From contig JABABQ010000077.1 of assembly GCA_014238155.1 (NCBI GenBank), positions 1 to 38,400 on the forward strand: a DNA stretch of 38,400 bases. Reading direction: 5' to 3'. The position numbers and the translations under genes were made by a program. Below are positions 16,764-23,959 of this stretch, piece by piece. The notes beneath the pieces are model-generated. The model was not told the origin of the DNA. It ran no database searches and worked only from the letters and a program-made list of their open reading frames with translations. Position 1 is the first letter of the stretch. Each line of letters opens with the position of its first letter. The DNA comes from Rhizobiaceae bacterium. Its GTDB lineage: Bacteria > Pseudomonadota > Alphaproteobacteria > Rhizobiales > Rhizobiaceae.

Positions 16764-17067
16764 GTGGGCGATCCTGTTCCCTCAATGATTGTCAAATGCT
16801 AACGCCCAAGCTGGTGGGAGGGAAGGGCAACCCGCTCGTTTCCAACCCGGTGGTGATTGAATTCATTGTTCAAAACTGGTGCTGTGATGAATATATTTTG
16901 AAAATCATACCCTGCAGAAATATTTTGAAGGAGAGCAATTCGGTGCTAGGCTTATTTTTGGCGGATTGCGTCTTGGCGTTGGGAAATCAAAAATACTTCT
17001 GCAAAGTCAGAAGAAATTGACGATCAAGAGCAAATAGCCAGATTATCAAATACGAAAAGGAACCCGT
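16764..17067. other. Divergent promoter interval
   Basis: There is no gene. The interval separates divergent genes and should contain both promoters. An inverted repeat CTTCTG-CAAAGT-CAGAAG lies at 16996-17013 in the leader of the BA14K gene. ATATTTTGAA occurs twice near 16891 and 16920. I see no recognised operator. Confidence 0.45.
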
Positions 17068-17475
17068 ATGAAGAACTTTTCAAAAACCGTCGCAGTCGTT
17101 CTTGGCATGGCGATGCTTTACGCTACACCCATGCAGTCCTATGCGGCTTCTTATCGAGCCATGCCTGAACTGGTAGTGCTGGACATTGGTGTGACCAACG
17201 CCCATTATCGGCGCCGTCGTCACGTCCATCGTTCGCGACGCCACCGGAGTCGTCGCCACAGGAGCCGTCGTAATCGTGGTGCAGGCGTTGCCGCAGGCAT
17301 TATCGGTGGGTTGATTATTGGCGGGATCATTGCTGATTCGCGCAATCGCTCACATAGCCGGGACCGGTCCCATGTTGACTGGTGCTACGATCGCTATCGC
17401 TCCTACAGGGCCAGAGACAATTCCTATCAGCCTTATAGCGGTGGACGTCGTCAGTGTAATTCGCCCTATTACTAG
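17068..17475 (+). CDS. BA14K family exported protein
   Basis: The 135-residue protein has a signal peptide ([19 protein letters not shown]) and a very basic Arg/His/Ser section ([20 protein letters not shown]). A glycine-rich hydrophobic helix follows ([19 protein letters not shown]), then the BA14K signature [19 protein letters not shown] and RRQCNSPYY with two cysteines. BA14K was first described as a 14 kDa immunoreactive protein of Brucella. The family is typical of Hyphomicrobiales and its molecular function is not settled. The start is well placed behind AAAAGGA. A terminator follows the stop. The basic section may bind anionic envelope polymers, which is only a guess. Confidence 0.9.
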   Translation: MKNFSKTVAVVLGMAMLYATPMQSYAASYRAMPELVVLDIGVTNAHYRRRRHVHRSRRHRSRRHRSRRNRGAGVAAGIIGGLIIGGIIADSRNRSHSRDRSHVDWCYDRYRSYRARDNSYQPYSGGRRQCNSPYY

Positions 17476-17493
17476 GATTACCAGATAATTGAT

Positions 17494-17534
17494 GGCGGGG
17501 GCATTGTATTGTCCCCGCTGTCATTTGGTTTTTA
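17494..17534 (+). terminator. Rho-independent terminator after the BA14K gene
   Basis: The stem GGCGGGG pairs with CCCCGCT/C across GCATTGTATTGT, followed by TTTGGTTTTTAG. It lies 20 bases after the stop. It may also act on the convergent regulator gene. Confidence 0.75.
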
Positions 17535-17573
17535 GCTCACAATAACTGAAGCAGAACTGGCCTTGCGATCGGT

Positions 17574-19130
17574 TCAGGTTTCGGGATGTTCTGGCAGGCC
17601 AACTGCTTTCATCGTATCCAGCAGCAGTTTCAGTGACGGCGCATGGGTAATTGGCGTCAGTTCTGCCAGTCCCTGGCAGGAGGACCCCGGTTTAAACTGC
17701 CTCATGTTGTGCAGCTCATTCGTTGCTTCTTCGCATCGTCCCTGGTTGAACAGAGACACGATCAAACTGACATTTGCCCAAAACTGCGTATGTGGATTTG
17801 CCACGGCATCACGGGCATGAGGCTCCGCTTCTGCAAACTTTCCCTCAAAATTGAGGGCGTGGGCAGTCCAGGCAGATGCGGCGCCGTGGCCGGAATGCTG
17901 TTTGCCTGAGCTAATGACGAATTGCAGAATTTTTTTGGCCTCATCAAATTGACCACTGCTGACCAGGGCAATACCCATATAAAGTTTCGTGTGTGTGTCG
18001 CTGTCGTTGACGGAAACTGCCCGCCGCAGGGCGCTGAGGCCGGTATCGGTTTGCCCAAGATGGACCAATATCGTACCAAGTGCTGCCAGCACTTCGGAAT
18101 TACTTGGGGAAATTTCCGCAGCAACCGTCGCATGTTTCAGAGCTTCCTGCAGACGTTCTGTTCTACCTGTTTCGAATGAAAAGCCAACAAGGTGCCACAT
18201 TGCAGTTGCAAGGCCCGCATGGGCTTCGGCGAGATAGGGGTCGAGTTCAATGGCCTTGGAAAATTCTTCCATGGCCTTGGAAGAAACATCGGTCTGCCCG
18301 ACAATGCCACGGTCGAACAGGTAAGCGCTGCCACGCAGATAATATTGCCAGGCCGTGAGTTCGCTGTTTTGTCGATTAGAGGCTTGCAGTCGCTCCATCC
18401 GCTTGATTGTCGGCTCAACGGCGGCAACGACCCGCCTCGCTATGTGATCAAGAACCGGAAAAATATCCTTGCCGTGGCCGTCCATTTGTTCCGACCAAAG
18501 CACTCCTGATGTTTGGGTGTCTGTTAAAGTTGCCGACAGTCTAAGCTTGTCTCCCGCGCTCCTGACGCTGCCTTCCACAACGTATCGAACGAAGTGTTCA
18601 TTTCGTAATTTTGGTAGATCGATGATCTGGTCTTTGAGTGAAAAGCTGACCGACCGTGATAACACGGTGAACTGTTTGGAATGGCTCAATTCAAGGATGA
18701 TGTCTTCTGCCAATCCGTCAGCGATATGGTGGAGCTCAGGATCACTGGAGCGCACCAGGAAGGGCAATATCAGGATACGGGCTCGTTGCTCTGAAGGATC
18801 GGAACGGTCCTGCGTGTCTGGCGGGTTGATCAGATCGGCGACAAACCGAAACCCCTTGCGGGGAAACGTGCGGATGACATTTTGCGCCTTGCCGTCGTCG
18901 TTTACGGCCCGCCTTGCTGCGTTCACCCGACTGTTCAGGTTTGCATCGCTGACAATTCGCCCCAACCAGACGTTTTCAATTAGCTCATCCTTGCTGACAA
19001 CGCGATCGGCGTTTTGTGCCAGATAGGACAACAGGGTGAACACCTGAGGTTCCACGGATATCGGGCCGTCGGGACCGTGTAACTCGACCAGATCGGTGTC
19101 CAACGTGTAGAGCCCAAAACCAAACTTCAT
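17574..19130 (-). CDS. Winged-helix regulator with TolB-like and TPR domains
   Basis: The 518-residue protein has an OmpR/CadC-type winged-helix domain in residues 1-100 (LLSYLAQNADRVVSKDELIENVWLG, RRAVNDDGK, IRTFPRKGFRFVA). A TolB-like/FlgO-like domain follows at about 115-240 (HHIADGLAEDIILELS, VRYVVEGSVRSAGDKLRLSATL, GVLWSEQMDG), then TPR-like helices. There is no membrane segment, unlike CadC. It is probably a transcription regulator. The middle and C-terminal arrangement matches the cyclase protein at 11825-13603, so the two share one module behind different N-terminal domains. The ATG at 19130 is taken, since the preceding TTG has no better ribosome site. A small ORF starts divergently at 19251, a possible target. 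Confidence 0.88.
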   Translation of the reverse strand: MKFGFGLYTLDTDLVELHGPDGPISVEPQVFTLLSYLAQNADRVVSKDELIENVWLGRIVSDANLNSRVNAARRAVNDDGKAQNVIRTFPRKGFRFVADLINPPDTQDRSDPSEQRARILILPFLVRSSDPELHHIADGLAEDIILELSHSKQFTVLSRSVSFSLKDQIIDLPKLRNEHFVRYVVEGSVRSAGDKLRLSATLTDTQTSGVLWSEQMDGHGKDIFPVLDHIARRVVAAVEPTIKRMERLQASNRQNSELTAWQYYLRGSAYLFDRGIVGQTDVSSKAMEEFSKAIELDPYLAEAHAGLATAMWHLVGFSFETGRTERLQEALKHATVAAEISPSNSEVLAALGTILVHLGQTDTGLSALRRAVSVNDSDTHTKLYMGIALVSSGQFDEAKKILQFVISSGKQHSGHGAASAWTAHALNFEGKFAEAEPHARDAVANPHTQFWANVSLIVSLFNQGRCEEATNELHNMRQFKPGSSCQGLAELTPITHAPSLKLLLDTMKAVGLPEHPET

Positions 19131-19250
19131 CAAAAATTCATGCCATCTTTAGCAATCTCAAGCAAACCAGATGGAATTGGCAACCCAATCTTCAAGCGCC
19201 CGACCTGCAGCTCTGTCACTGTCGGCGAACCAAATAAGGAAGAAGCTGCC

Positions 19251-19445
19251 ATGAACACCATAGCTCAAAAATATCTGCCCGGATTTGTAGACTCACTTGC
19301 CAACCGCTTTGTTAGATCCATTGAGCCGACCCAACGGGACATGAAAGCCAGTGACCAATACGTGAACAGTGTGAAAGCTGCCGAGGAAGAGCTGAAGCGC
19401 CGGGCAGGCATAGCGAAATTTAAACGCGCTACCTTTGACGTATAG
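19251..19445 (+). CDS. Small protein of unknown function, divergent from the regulator
   Basis: The 64-residue protein begins MNTIAQKYLPGFVDSLANRF and has a charged helical second half (SVKAAEEELKRRAGIAKFKR). The ATG has AAGGAAG eight bases upstream. There is no signal peptide or membrane segment. It is transcribed away from the winged-helix regulator across a 120-base gap, the usual arrangement of a regulator and its target. I do not recognise a family. Confidence 0.55.
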   Translation: MNTIAQKYLPGFVDSLANRFVRSIEPTQRDMKASDQYVNSVKAAEEELKRRAGIAKFKRATFDV

Positions 19446-19485
19446 GGGAGACAGGCCGCGGCAACTGAACCGAATGGCGGGAATC

Positions 19486-20265
19486 CTAAAAACTGATCCG
19501 GGGATGGGATTGATCGGCAATCTGCACGTCCTGGACAACCACTCCTGGTGCTCCCAGACCGGTGACGAGTCCGGCCAGATCGGAAAGCGCCGATTGAGCA
19601 ACATCAGCCATTGCTCCTGATGTTGCTTCCGACATGAATACAATTGATCTGCTTTGGTTATCGACACAGGTTCTGACCGAATCGCGCGTATTGATTCCCC
19701 AGCACAGGATTTCGGAGCCAGCGGCATAGACCGCCAAATCATCGTTCAATGGAAATGAGTCCGCCTTTCCCCCCAGCGGTTCAAATTTGTCGACCACCGG
19801 GTTGGCGAGACGCAAGGTGATTTTGCCATCAGGCAGTTTATCCAGATCGTAGGCCCCCATTGGTGTGCCGTGAATGACGGATATCAGATTGTACAAATCG
19901 ACAACCGGCAGGCCGGTAGATATATCGTCACCCTTTTTAACCCGTCGCAAAAGCGCTTCGATGCTGGAATGAAATTTTGACGGTTTGACCGACATGGCCG
20001 CATAGGCCTCTCGCCATACAGCGATGGCTGGCAGGCTGGTGATCGGATCGACATCGCTGATACGACGTGCAATTTCGGAGATTTTACCGCTCAGGTCATC
20101 AGTCAGTGCGTCAAGACAGGAAGGATCATCAAGGGAAATCACCAAGGCTCCCACGGTCATTGGCGGAAATTTCTGCAACACATCAGGATTGATCTGGAAG
20201 GTCAGCTGGCTCAAGTAATTACACTTTTCTGGAGTGAGGGAATCGCTTGGCGCAGAATACCTCAT
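19486..20265 (-). CDS. B3/B4 tRNA-binding domain protein
   Basis: The 259-residue protein matches the stand-alone B3/B4 domain found in the beta subunit of phenylalanyl-tRNA synthetase. Diagnostic segments are SLPAIAVWREAYAAMSVKPSKFHSSIEALLRRV, LPVVDLYNLISVIHGTPMGAYDLDKL, NPVVDKFEPLGG and ILCWGINTRDS. In the synthetase this fold takes part in editing, and the free-standing proteins have no firm role. The ATG at 20265 has no visible ribosome site. A (GTCGCC) tract lies where one might be expected, and the upstream gene ends just before it, so translation may depend on coupling or on the tract. There is no membrane or export signal. Confidence 0.88.
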   Translation of the reverse strand: MRYSAPSDSLTPEKCNYLSQLTFQINPDVLQKFPPMTVGALVISLDDPSCLDALTDDLSGKISEIARRISDVDPITSLPAIAVWREAYAAMSVKPSKFHSSIEALLRRVKKGDDISTGLPVVDLYNLISVIHGTPMGAYDLDKLPDGKITLRLANPVVDKFEPLGGKADSFPLNDDLAVYAAGSEILCWGINTRDSVRTCVDNQSRSIVFMSEATSGAMADVAQSALSDLAGLVTGLGAPGVVVQDVQIADQSHPRISF

Positions 20266-20276
20266 TTGGCAACAGT

Positions 20277-20314
<38 letters not shown>

Positions 20315-20854
20315 CTAGGTGATGACCATCATTGTTTGAGGACCGATGAGAGGCAGCAGCCAAAGCATGTCGTGACGCGAAATGGCGATGCATCCTTCAG
20401 TTGGGCGGTAGTCGTCGTGGGCAAGGTGGAAAAAAATGGCGCTGCCGCCGATGGTCATGCGGCGGGTGATGTTGATATCCATAATCACGGCGATGTCGTA
20501 GAGATGGTCGTCGCGGGCGAGGTTTTCACAACTTGCAGGATAGGGCAGGCGGACTGGTTGATTGTAATTACGGTCGCCAGGTGCGTCGCACCAGCCGTCG
20601 CCTGGGGCAATGCTGAGAAGACCAATACCAGCGTTTCGCAGGGACACACGCTCTGGGCGGACCATGACGCTGAGCAGGTGAAAACGCCCGCGCGGGGTAA
20701 TGCCGTCGCCCTCACCGCGTTTGATACCTATGCCAGAACGGCCCAGTGCGCATCTGAGAGTACGGTTGCCAACCCTTAACAAACCCTGGTCCTTGTGGCC
20801 GGGCCACGTTGTGACAGTTAAAAACTTTACTACTGAACCGTAATAATTTTGCAC
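20315..20854 (-). CDS. L,D-transpeptidase (YkuD) family protein
   Basis: The YkuD domain is recognised from GITPRGRFHL, IFFHLAHDDYRPTEGCIAIS with the catalytic cysteine in TEGC, and the upstream histidine in IFFHLA. L,D-transpeptidases cross-link peptidoglycan or attach proteins to it in the periplasm. This version is short (179 residues from a GTG at 20854) and has no obvious signal peptide. That is unusual for the family, though related alphaproteobacterial proteins of this type are also short. The start is uncertain. Its stop is followed at once by a (GTCGCC) tract and then by the B3/B4 gene, likely in the same transcript. It diverges from the response regulator gene. Confidence 0.85.
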   Translation of the reverse strand: MQNYYGSVVKFLTVTTWPGHKDQGLLRVGNRTLRCALGRSGIGIKRGEGDGITPRGRFHLLSVMVRPERVSLRNAGIGLLSIAPGDGWCDAPGDRNYNQPVRLPYPASCENLARDDHLYDIAVIMDINITRRMTIGGSAIFFHLAHDDYRPTEGCIAISRHDMLWLLPLIGPQTMMVIT

Positions 20855-20996
20855 TTTTTGCTCATTTGGCTCACAATATTGAACAGAATTTCACAATTAC
20901 GTGTGATTCCCGGCGGCGCAAGTTTACGCCACGATTTTTGTTACTAGATGGGGGTATTCGCCCCGCAAATAGGGGTAAACACCTGTGAGGAATACC

Positions 20997-21680
20997 ATGA
21001 CCGAACGCGCCATTCTGCTGGTTGATGATGATAGTGATCTGCGCGAGGCGCTGACCGAACAACTTGCCCTTTACGATGAATTTGCCATTACCCAGGAAGA
21101 ATCCGCCGCCGCAGGTATTAAAACTGCCCGCGACAGCCATACTGACTTGTTGATCATGGATGTCGGCCTGCCTGATATGGATGGCCGCGAGGCGGTCAAA
21201 TTGCTGCGCAAAGGTGGCTTTAAATCACCGATTATCATGTTGACCGGTCACGACACCGACAGCGATACGATTTTGGGGCTGGAAGCCGGTGCCAATGACT
21301 ATATCGCCAAACCGTTCAAATTTGCCGTTTTACTGGCCCGTATCCGGGCACAGTTGCGGCAACATGAACAGAGCGAAGATGCAGTTTTCACGATAGGCCA
21401 CTATTCCTTTCGACCGGCGCAGAAACTGCTGGTGGAAGAAGATGGCGGCAAGGTGCGGCTGACTGAGAAAGAAACCGCAATTCTCAAATATCTCTATCGC
21501 GCAGACCAAAAGGTCATCACCCGTGATGTGCTGTTGGAGGAAGTCTGGGGTTATAATTCGGGCGTCACCACACACACGCTGGAAACCCACATTTACCGGT
21601 TGCGTCAGAAAATCGAAAAGGACCCCTCCAATGCCACATTGCTGGTCACCGAAAGCGGTGGCTATAAGCTGATGCCTTAA
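20997..21680 (+). CDS. OmpR-family response regulator (possibly CenR)
   Basis: The 227-residue protein has a receiver domain with the acidic pocket DDD (10-12), the phosphorylation site Asp55 in IMDVGLPDMDG and Lys105 in YIAKPF. A winged-helix output domain follows (LTEKETAILKYLYRADQKVITRDVLLEEVWGY, TLETHIYRLRQKIE). No histidine kinase is adjacent. The sequence and its neighbourhood beside xthA and lolA recall the CenR regulator of cell-envelope functions in Hyphomicrobiales, a recollection I could not check. The ATG at 20997 is chosen over the GTG at 20985 because GAGG lies at good spacing. It is followed within 25 bases by the cNMP-binding protein gene, likely one transcript. Confidence 0.92.
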   Translation: MTERAILLVDDDSDLREALTEQLALYDEFAITQEESAAAGIKTARDSHTDLLIMDVGLPDMDGREAVKLLRKGGFKSPIIMLTGHDTDSDTILGLEAGANDYIAKPFKFAVLLARIRAQLRQHEQSEDAVFTIGHYSFRPAQKLLVEEDGGKVRLTEKETAILKYLYRADQKVITRDVLLEEVWGYNSGVTTHTLETHIYRLRQKIEKDPSNATLLVTESGGYKLMP

Positions 21681-21702
21681 CTGTTGTTTTGGGAGGGCCG
21701 TT

Positions 21703-22239
21703 TTGAGCCTCGACACTGATATTAAACTGCTCAGCCGGGTTCGCCTGTTTGAGGGATTCGATCCCGATCATTTACGGTTGCTGGCTTTCGGTGCCGAAGC
21801 CCGTGCTCTGGGTCAGGGCACGATATTGTACCGTCAGGATACGCCTTCAGATGGCGGTTATGTCATCGTGCGGGGCAATGTGGATCTGACATCAGGTCTT
21901 CAGGACAGCATAGTTTCATCTTATGGTGCCAGTGCGCTGATTGGGGAAATGGCAATGATTTCCGAAACCACCCATGCGGCAACTGCAGTGGCAACGGAAA
22001 ATACCGAAGTGTTGAAGATCACTCGGCCGCTGTTTTTGCGGATGCTCAATGAATATCCGCATCTGGCAGCGATTTTGCAAAAACGCATTTCGGACTCGGT
22101 CAACGATTTTACCGATAAACTGGACAGGATTCGCGCTAAACTCGATCATGCCAGCGATCTCGCCAACCGAGCAGCAACTGCCAAGGCTGCGGCGAGAGCG
22201 GCGAGAACGACAAGTGCGAATACCGAACGCGAAAAATAA
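21703..22239 (+). CDS. Cyclic nucleotide-binding domain protein
   Basis: The 178-residue protein has a Crp-like nucleotide-binding fold, seen in VRLFEGFDPDHLRLLA, LYRQDTPSDGGYVIVRGNVDL and ALIGEMAMISETTHAATAVATENTEVLKI. The usual arginine after the phosphate-binding segment is replaced by a histidine/alanine stretch (TTHAATA), so nucleotide binding may be weak or different. No DNA-binding domain follows, only a charged alanine-rich helix. It is probably an adaptor rather than a transcription factor. The TTG start at 21703 has GGGAGG at ideal spacing. It lies directly behind the response regulator gene and converges on xthA. Confidence 0.85.
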   Translation: MSLDTDIKLLSRVRLFEGFDPDHLRLLAFGAEARALGQGTILYRQDTPSDGGYVIVRGNVDLTSGLQDSIVSSYGASALIGEMAMISETTHAATAVATENTEVLKITRPLFLRMLNEYPHLAAILQKRISDSVNDFTDKLDRIRAKLDHASDLANRAATAKAAARAARTTSANTEREK

Positions 22240-22260
22240 GCAGAAGCTTTTGCTGCGGAA

Positions 22261-23070
22261 CTAGAATCCGAATGTCGCCATGACCGGCACGTGGTCAGAT
22301 GGTTTTACCCAGCCGCGCGCTTCGCGCAGAACCATCAGGTCAGTCAGCTGTTCAGCCAATTCCGGTGCTGACCAGACATGATCGAGGCGGCGCCCCTTGT
22401 CAGCGGCGCTCCAGTCTTTGGAGCGGTAACTCCACCAGGTGTATATTTTTTCTTCCGGCGGGATGTGCTGGCGAATCAGATCGGTCCAACCACCTTTTTG
22501 CATAACATCGATCAGACCATCGGTTTCAATTGGCGTGTGGCTGACAACTTTCAGCAATTGTTTGTGAGACCAGACGTCGGTTTCCAGCGGTGCGATGTTC
22601 AGATCACCGACCAGTATATTGGGCACGTTGTCGGTGGCACTGGTCAGACTTTTCATCTCATCGATGAATTTCAACTTGTGATCAAATTTCGGATTTTTCT
22701 TCGGGTCGGCTTCATCACCTCCGGCGGGAACATAAAAATTGTGCACCCGAACGGGTCCGCGTTTTGTGTCGATCAGGCATTCCACATGACGGGTATCGCC
22801 CATTGAGACATAGTCGGTGGATGCGATTTCCTGCAGCGGGTGTTTCGACACGGTAGCCACACCGTGATAGCCCTTCTGGCCGTGCACGGCGCAATGTTCA
22901 TAGCCGAGCTCGTGGAATGCCGTCAGTGGAAACTGGTCATTTTGGCATTTGATTTCCTGCAGGCACAGCACGTCAGGTTGATGGGCTTGCAGGAAATCAC
23001 CGACAATACCAATGCGCAGGCGCACTGAGTTGATGTTCCATGTGGCGAGTTTGAATGAGTTTGAGGACAT
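22261..23070 (-). CDS. xthA: Exodeoxyribonuclease III
   Basis: The enzyme is the 3'-5' exonuclease and AP endonuclease of base excision repair. The exonuclease-endonuclease-phosphatase fold is clear from KLATWNINSVRLR (catalytic Asn), CLQEIKCQNDQFP (metal-binding Glu), GYHGVA, GDLNIAPLETDVW and WVKPSDHVPVMATF (catalytic Asp-His). At 269 residues the length fits. It is on the minus strand, convergent with the cNMP-binding protein and 141 bases downstream of lolA. That gap carries a short GC-rich tract. The assignment is secure. Confidence 0.97.
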   Translation of the reverse strand: MSSNSFKLATWNINSVRLRIGIVGDFLQAHQPDVLCLQEIKCQNDQFPLTAFHELGYEHCAVHGQKGYHGVATVSKHPLQEIASTDYVSMGDTRHVECLIDTKRGPVRVHNFYVPAGGDEADPKKNPKFDHKLKFIDEMKSLTSATDNVPNILVGDLNIAPLETDVWSHKQLLKVVSHTPIETDGLIDVMQKGGWTDLIRQHIPPEEKIYTWWSYRSKDWSAADKGRRLDHVWSAPELAEQLTDLMVLREARGWVKPSDHVPVMATFGF

Positions 23071-23195
23071 GGGGGATTGCCGGAATAGAGATCACGTGAA
23101 GCTCCATACCATGAACTGCTGACCGAACCGGGACAAGATCAAAGCGAGAATCGGTTGCAGGTTTCCCCAGTTTGCGGGCGGTCACTGAAGGCGGA

Positions 23196-23213
23196 CGCTC
23201 GCCGCTCGCCGCT
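23196..23213. repeat. Short GC-rich tandem tract after the lolA stop
   Basis: CGCTCGC-CGCTCGC-CGCT overlaps and follows the lolA stop codon. It parallels the tract behind the L,D-transpeptidase stop at 20278-20313. Confidence 0.7.
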
Positions 23214-23868
23214 AGTTGTCGCCGCGTTGTTTGCGCAGGATAGCGCGCTGGTCCATGCGGAACAGGCGTTGGTGCAGGTCAACATTGCGCTGGACATTGA
23301 AAATCATCACCGAGGTGTCCTTGCCCTGATTGTCGGTAATGGTCCATTGGCGCAGGTCGAATGTGATGGGATCAAACATCAATGTGATTTTGGAGTTTCC
23401 AAAAATCGACTTGTCTCCCAGCACAATTGTGGTCAGATCCTGCTCGGTCTTGACGCTTTTGATCGATTTGTCGTTGACGTCGATGCGGTTGGCCAACAAC
23501 AATTTCAGAGGGGTTTTGTTTAACGGAAAAAAATCCCAGGTCTTCAGCTTGCGGTTGTGAATGCCGACAGTCTTGCCGTCTGCCTTGACCAGAATGGGGG
23601 ATGGTTTGGTGTAGTCGAACCGCACCTTGCCGGGGCGTTTAATGAAAAACCGGCCACCGGTTTGTTCGCCATTAGGGCCGAACTGTACGAATTCTCCCAT
23701 CATTGTCGGCACGCTGGAGAAATGTTTCGAAATCTTGGCCACGGTTTTGGCATCTTTTTTGCCAATCTTGGCCGTGGCAACCACGGTGCCAAACATCAAG
23801 GTGACGATCAGGATCAGCGCTGTGATGAACAGGGTGCGGAGACTTTGCATCAGATATTCGACCTTCAT
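23212..23868 (-). CDS. lolA: Outer-membrane lipoprotein carrier protein LolA
   Basis: LolA shuttles lipoproteins across the periplasm to the outer membrane. The 218-residue protein has an N-terminal hydrophobic export segment (LFITALILIVTLMFGTVVATA). The fold signature follows: MMGEFVQFGPNGEQTGGRFFIKRPGKVRFDY, a hydrophobic ILVKADGKTVGIHNRKLKTWDFFPL and FDLRQWTITDNQGKDTSVMIFN. It lies just upstream of ftsK's stop in reading direction and on the same strand. The first ATG is used, and a second at residue 7 is possible. LolA of this type is typical of Alphaproteobacteria. Confidence 0.93.
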   Translation of the reverse strand: MKVEYLMQSLRTLFITALILIVTLMFGTVVATAKIGKKDAKTVAKISKHFSSVPTMMGEFVQFGPNGEQTGGRFFIKRPGKVRFDYTKPSPILVKADGKTVGIHNRKLKTWDFFPLNKTPLKLLLANRIDVNDKSIKSVKTEQDLTTIVLGDKSIFGNSKITLMFDPITFDLRQWTITDNQGKDTSVMIFNVQRNVDLHQRLFRMDQRAILRKQRGDN

Positions 23869-23959
23869 TTTTCAAGAATCACAACAATGATCCCTCGTAT
23901 CCGGGATAGCAGTTCATTTGTATATTTAGCAATTCCGGCACCAGTATGATTGGTCCGGT

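Noticed and set aside
22240-22260. Terminator between the cNMP-binding gene and xthA
   Set aside because: The short GCAG...CTGC pairing is too weak and has no T-tract.
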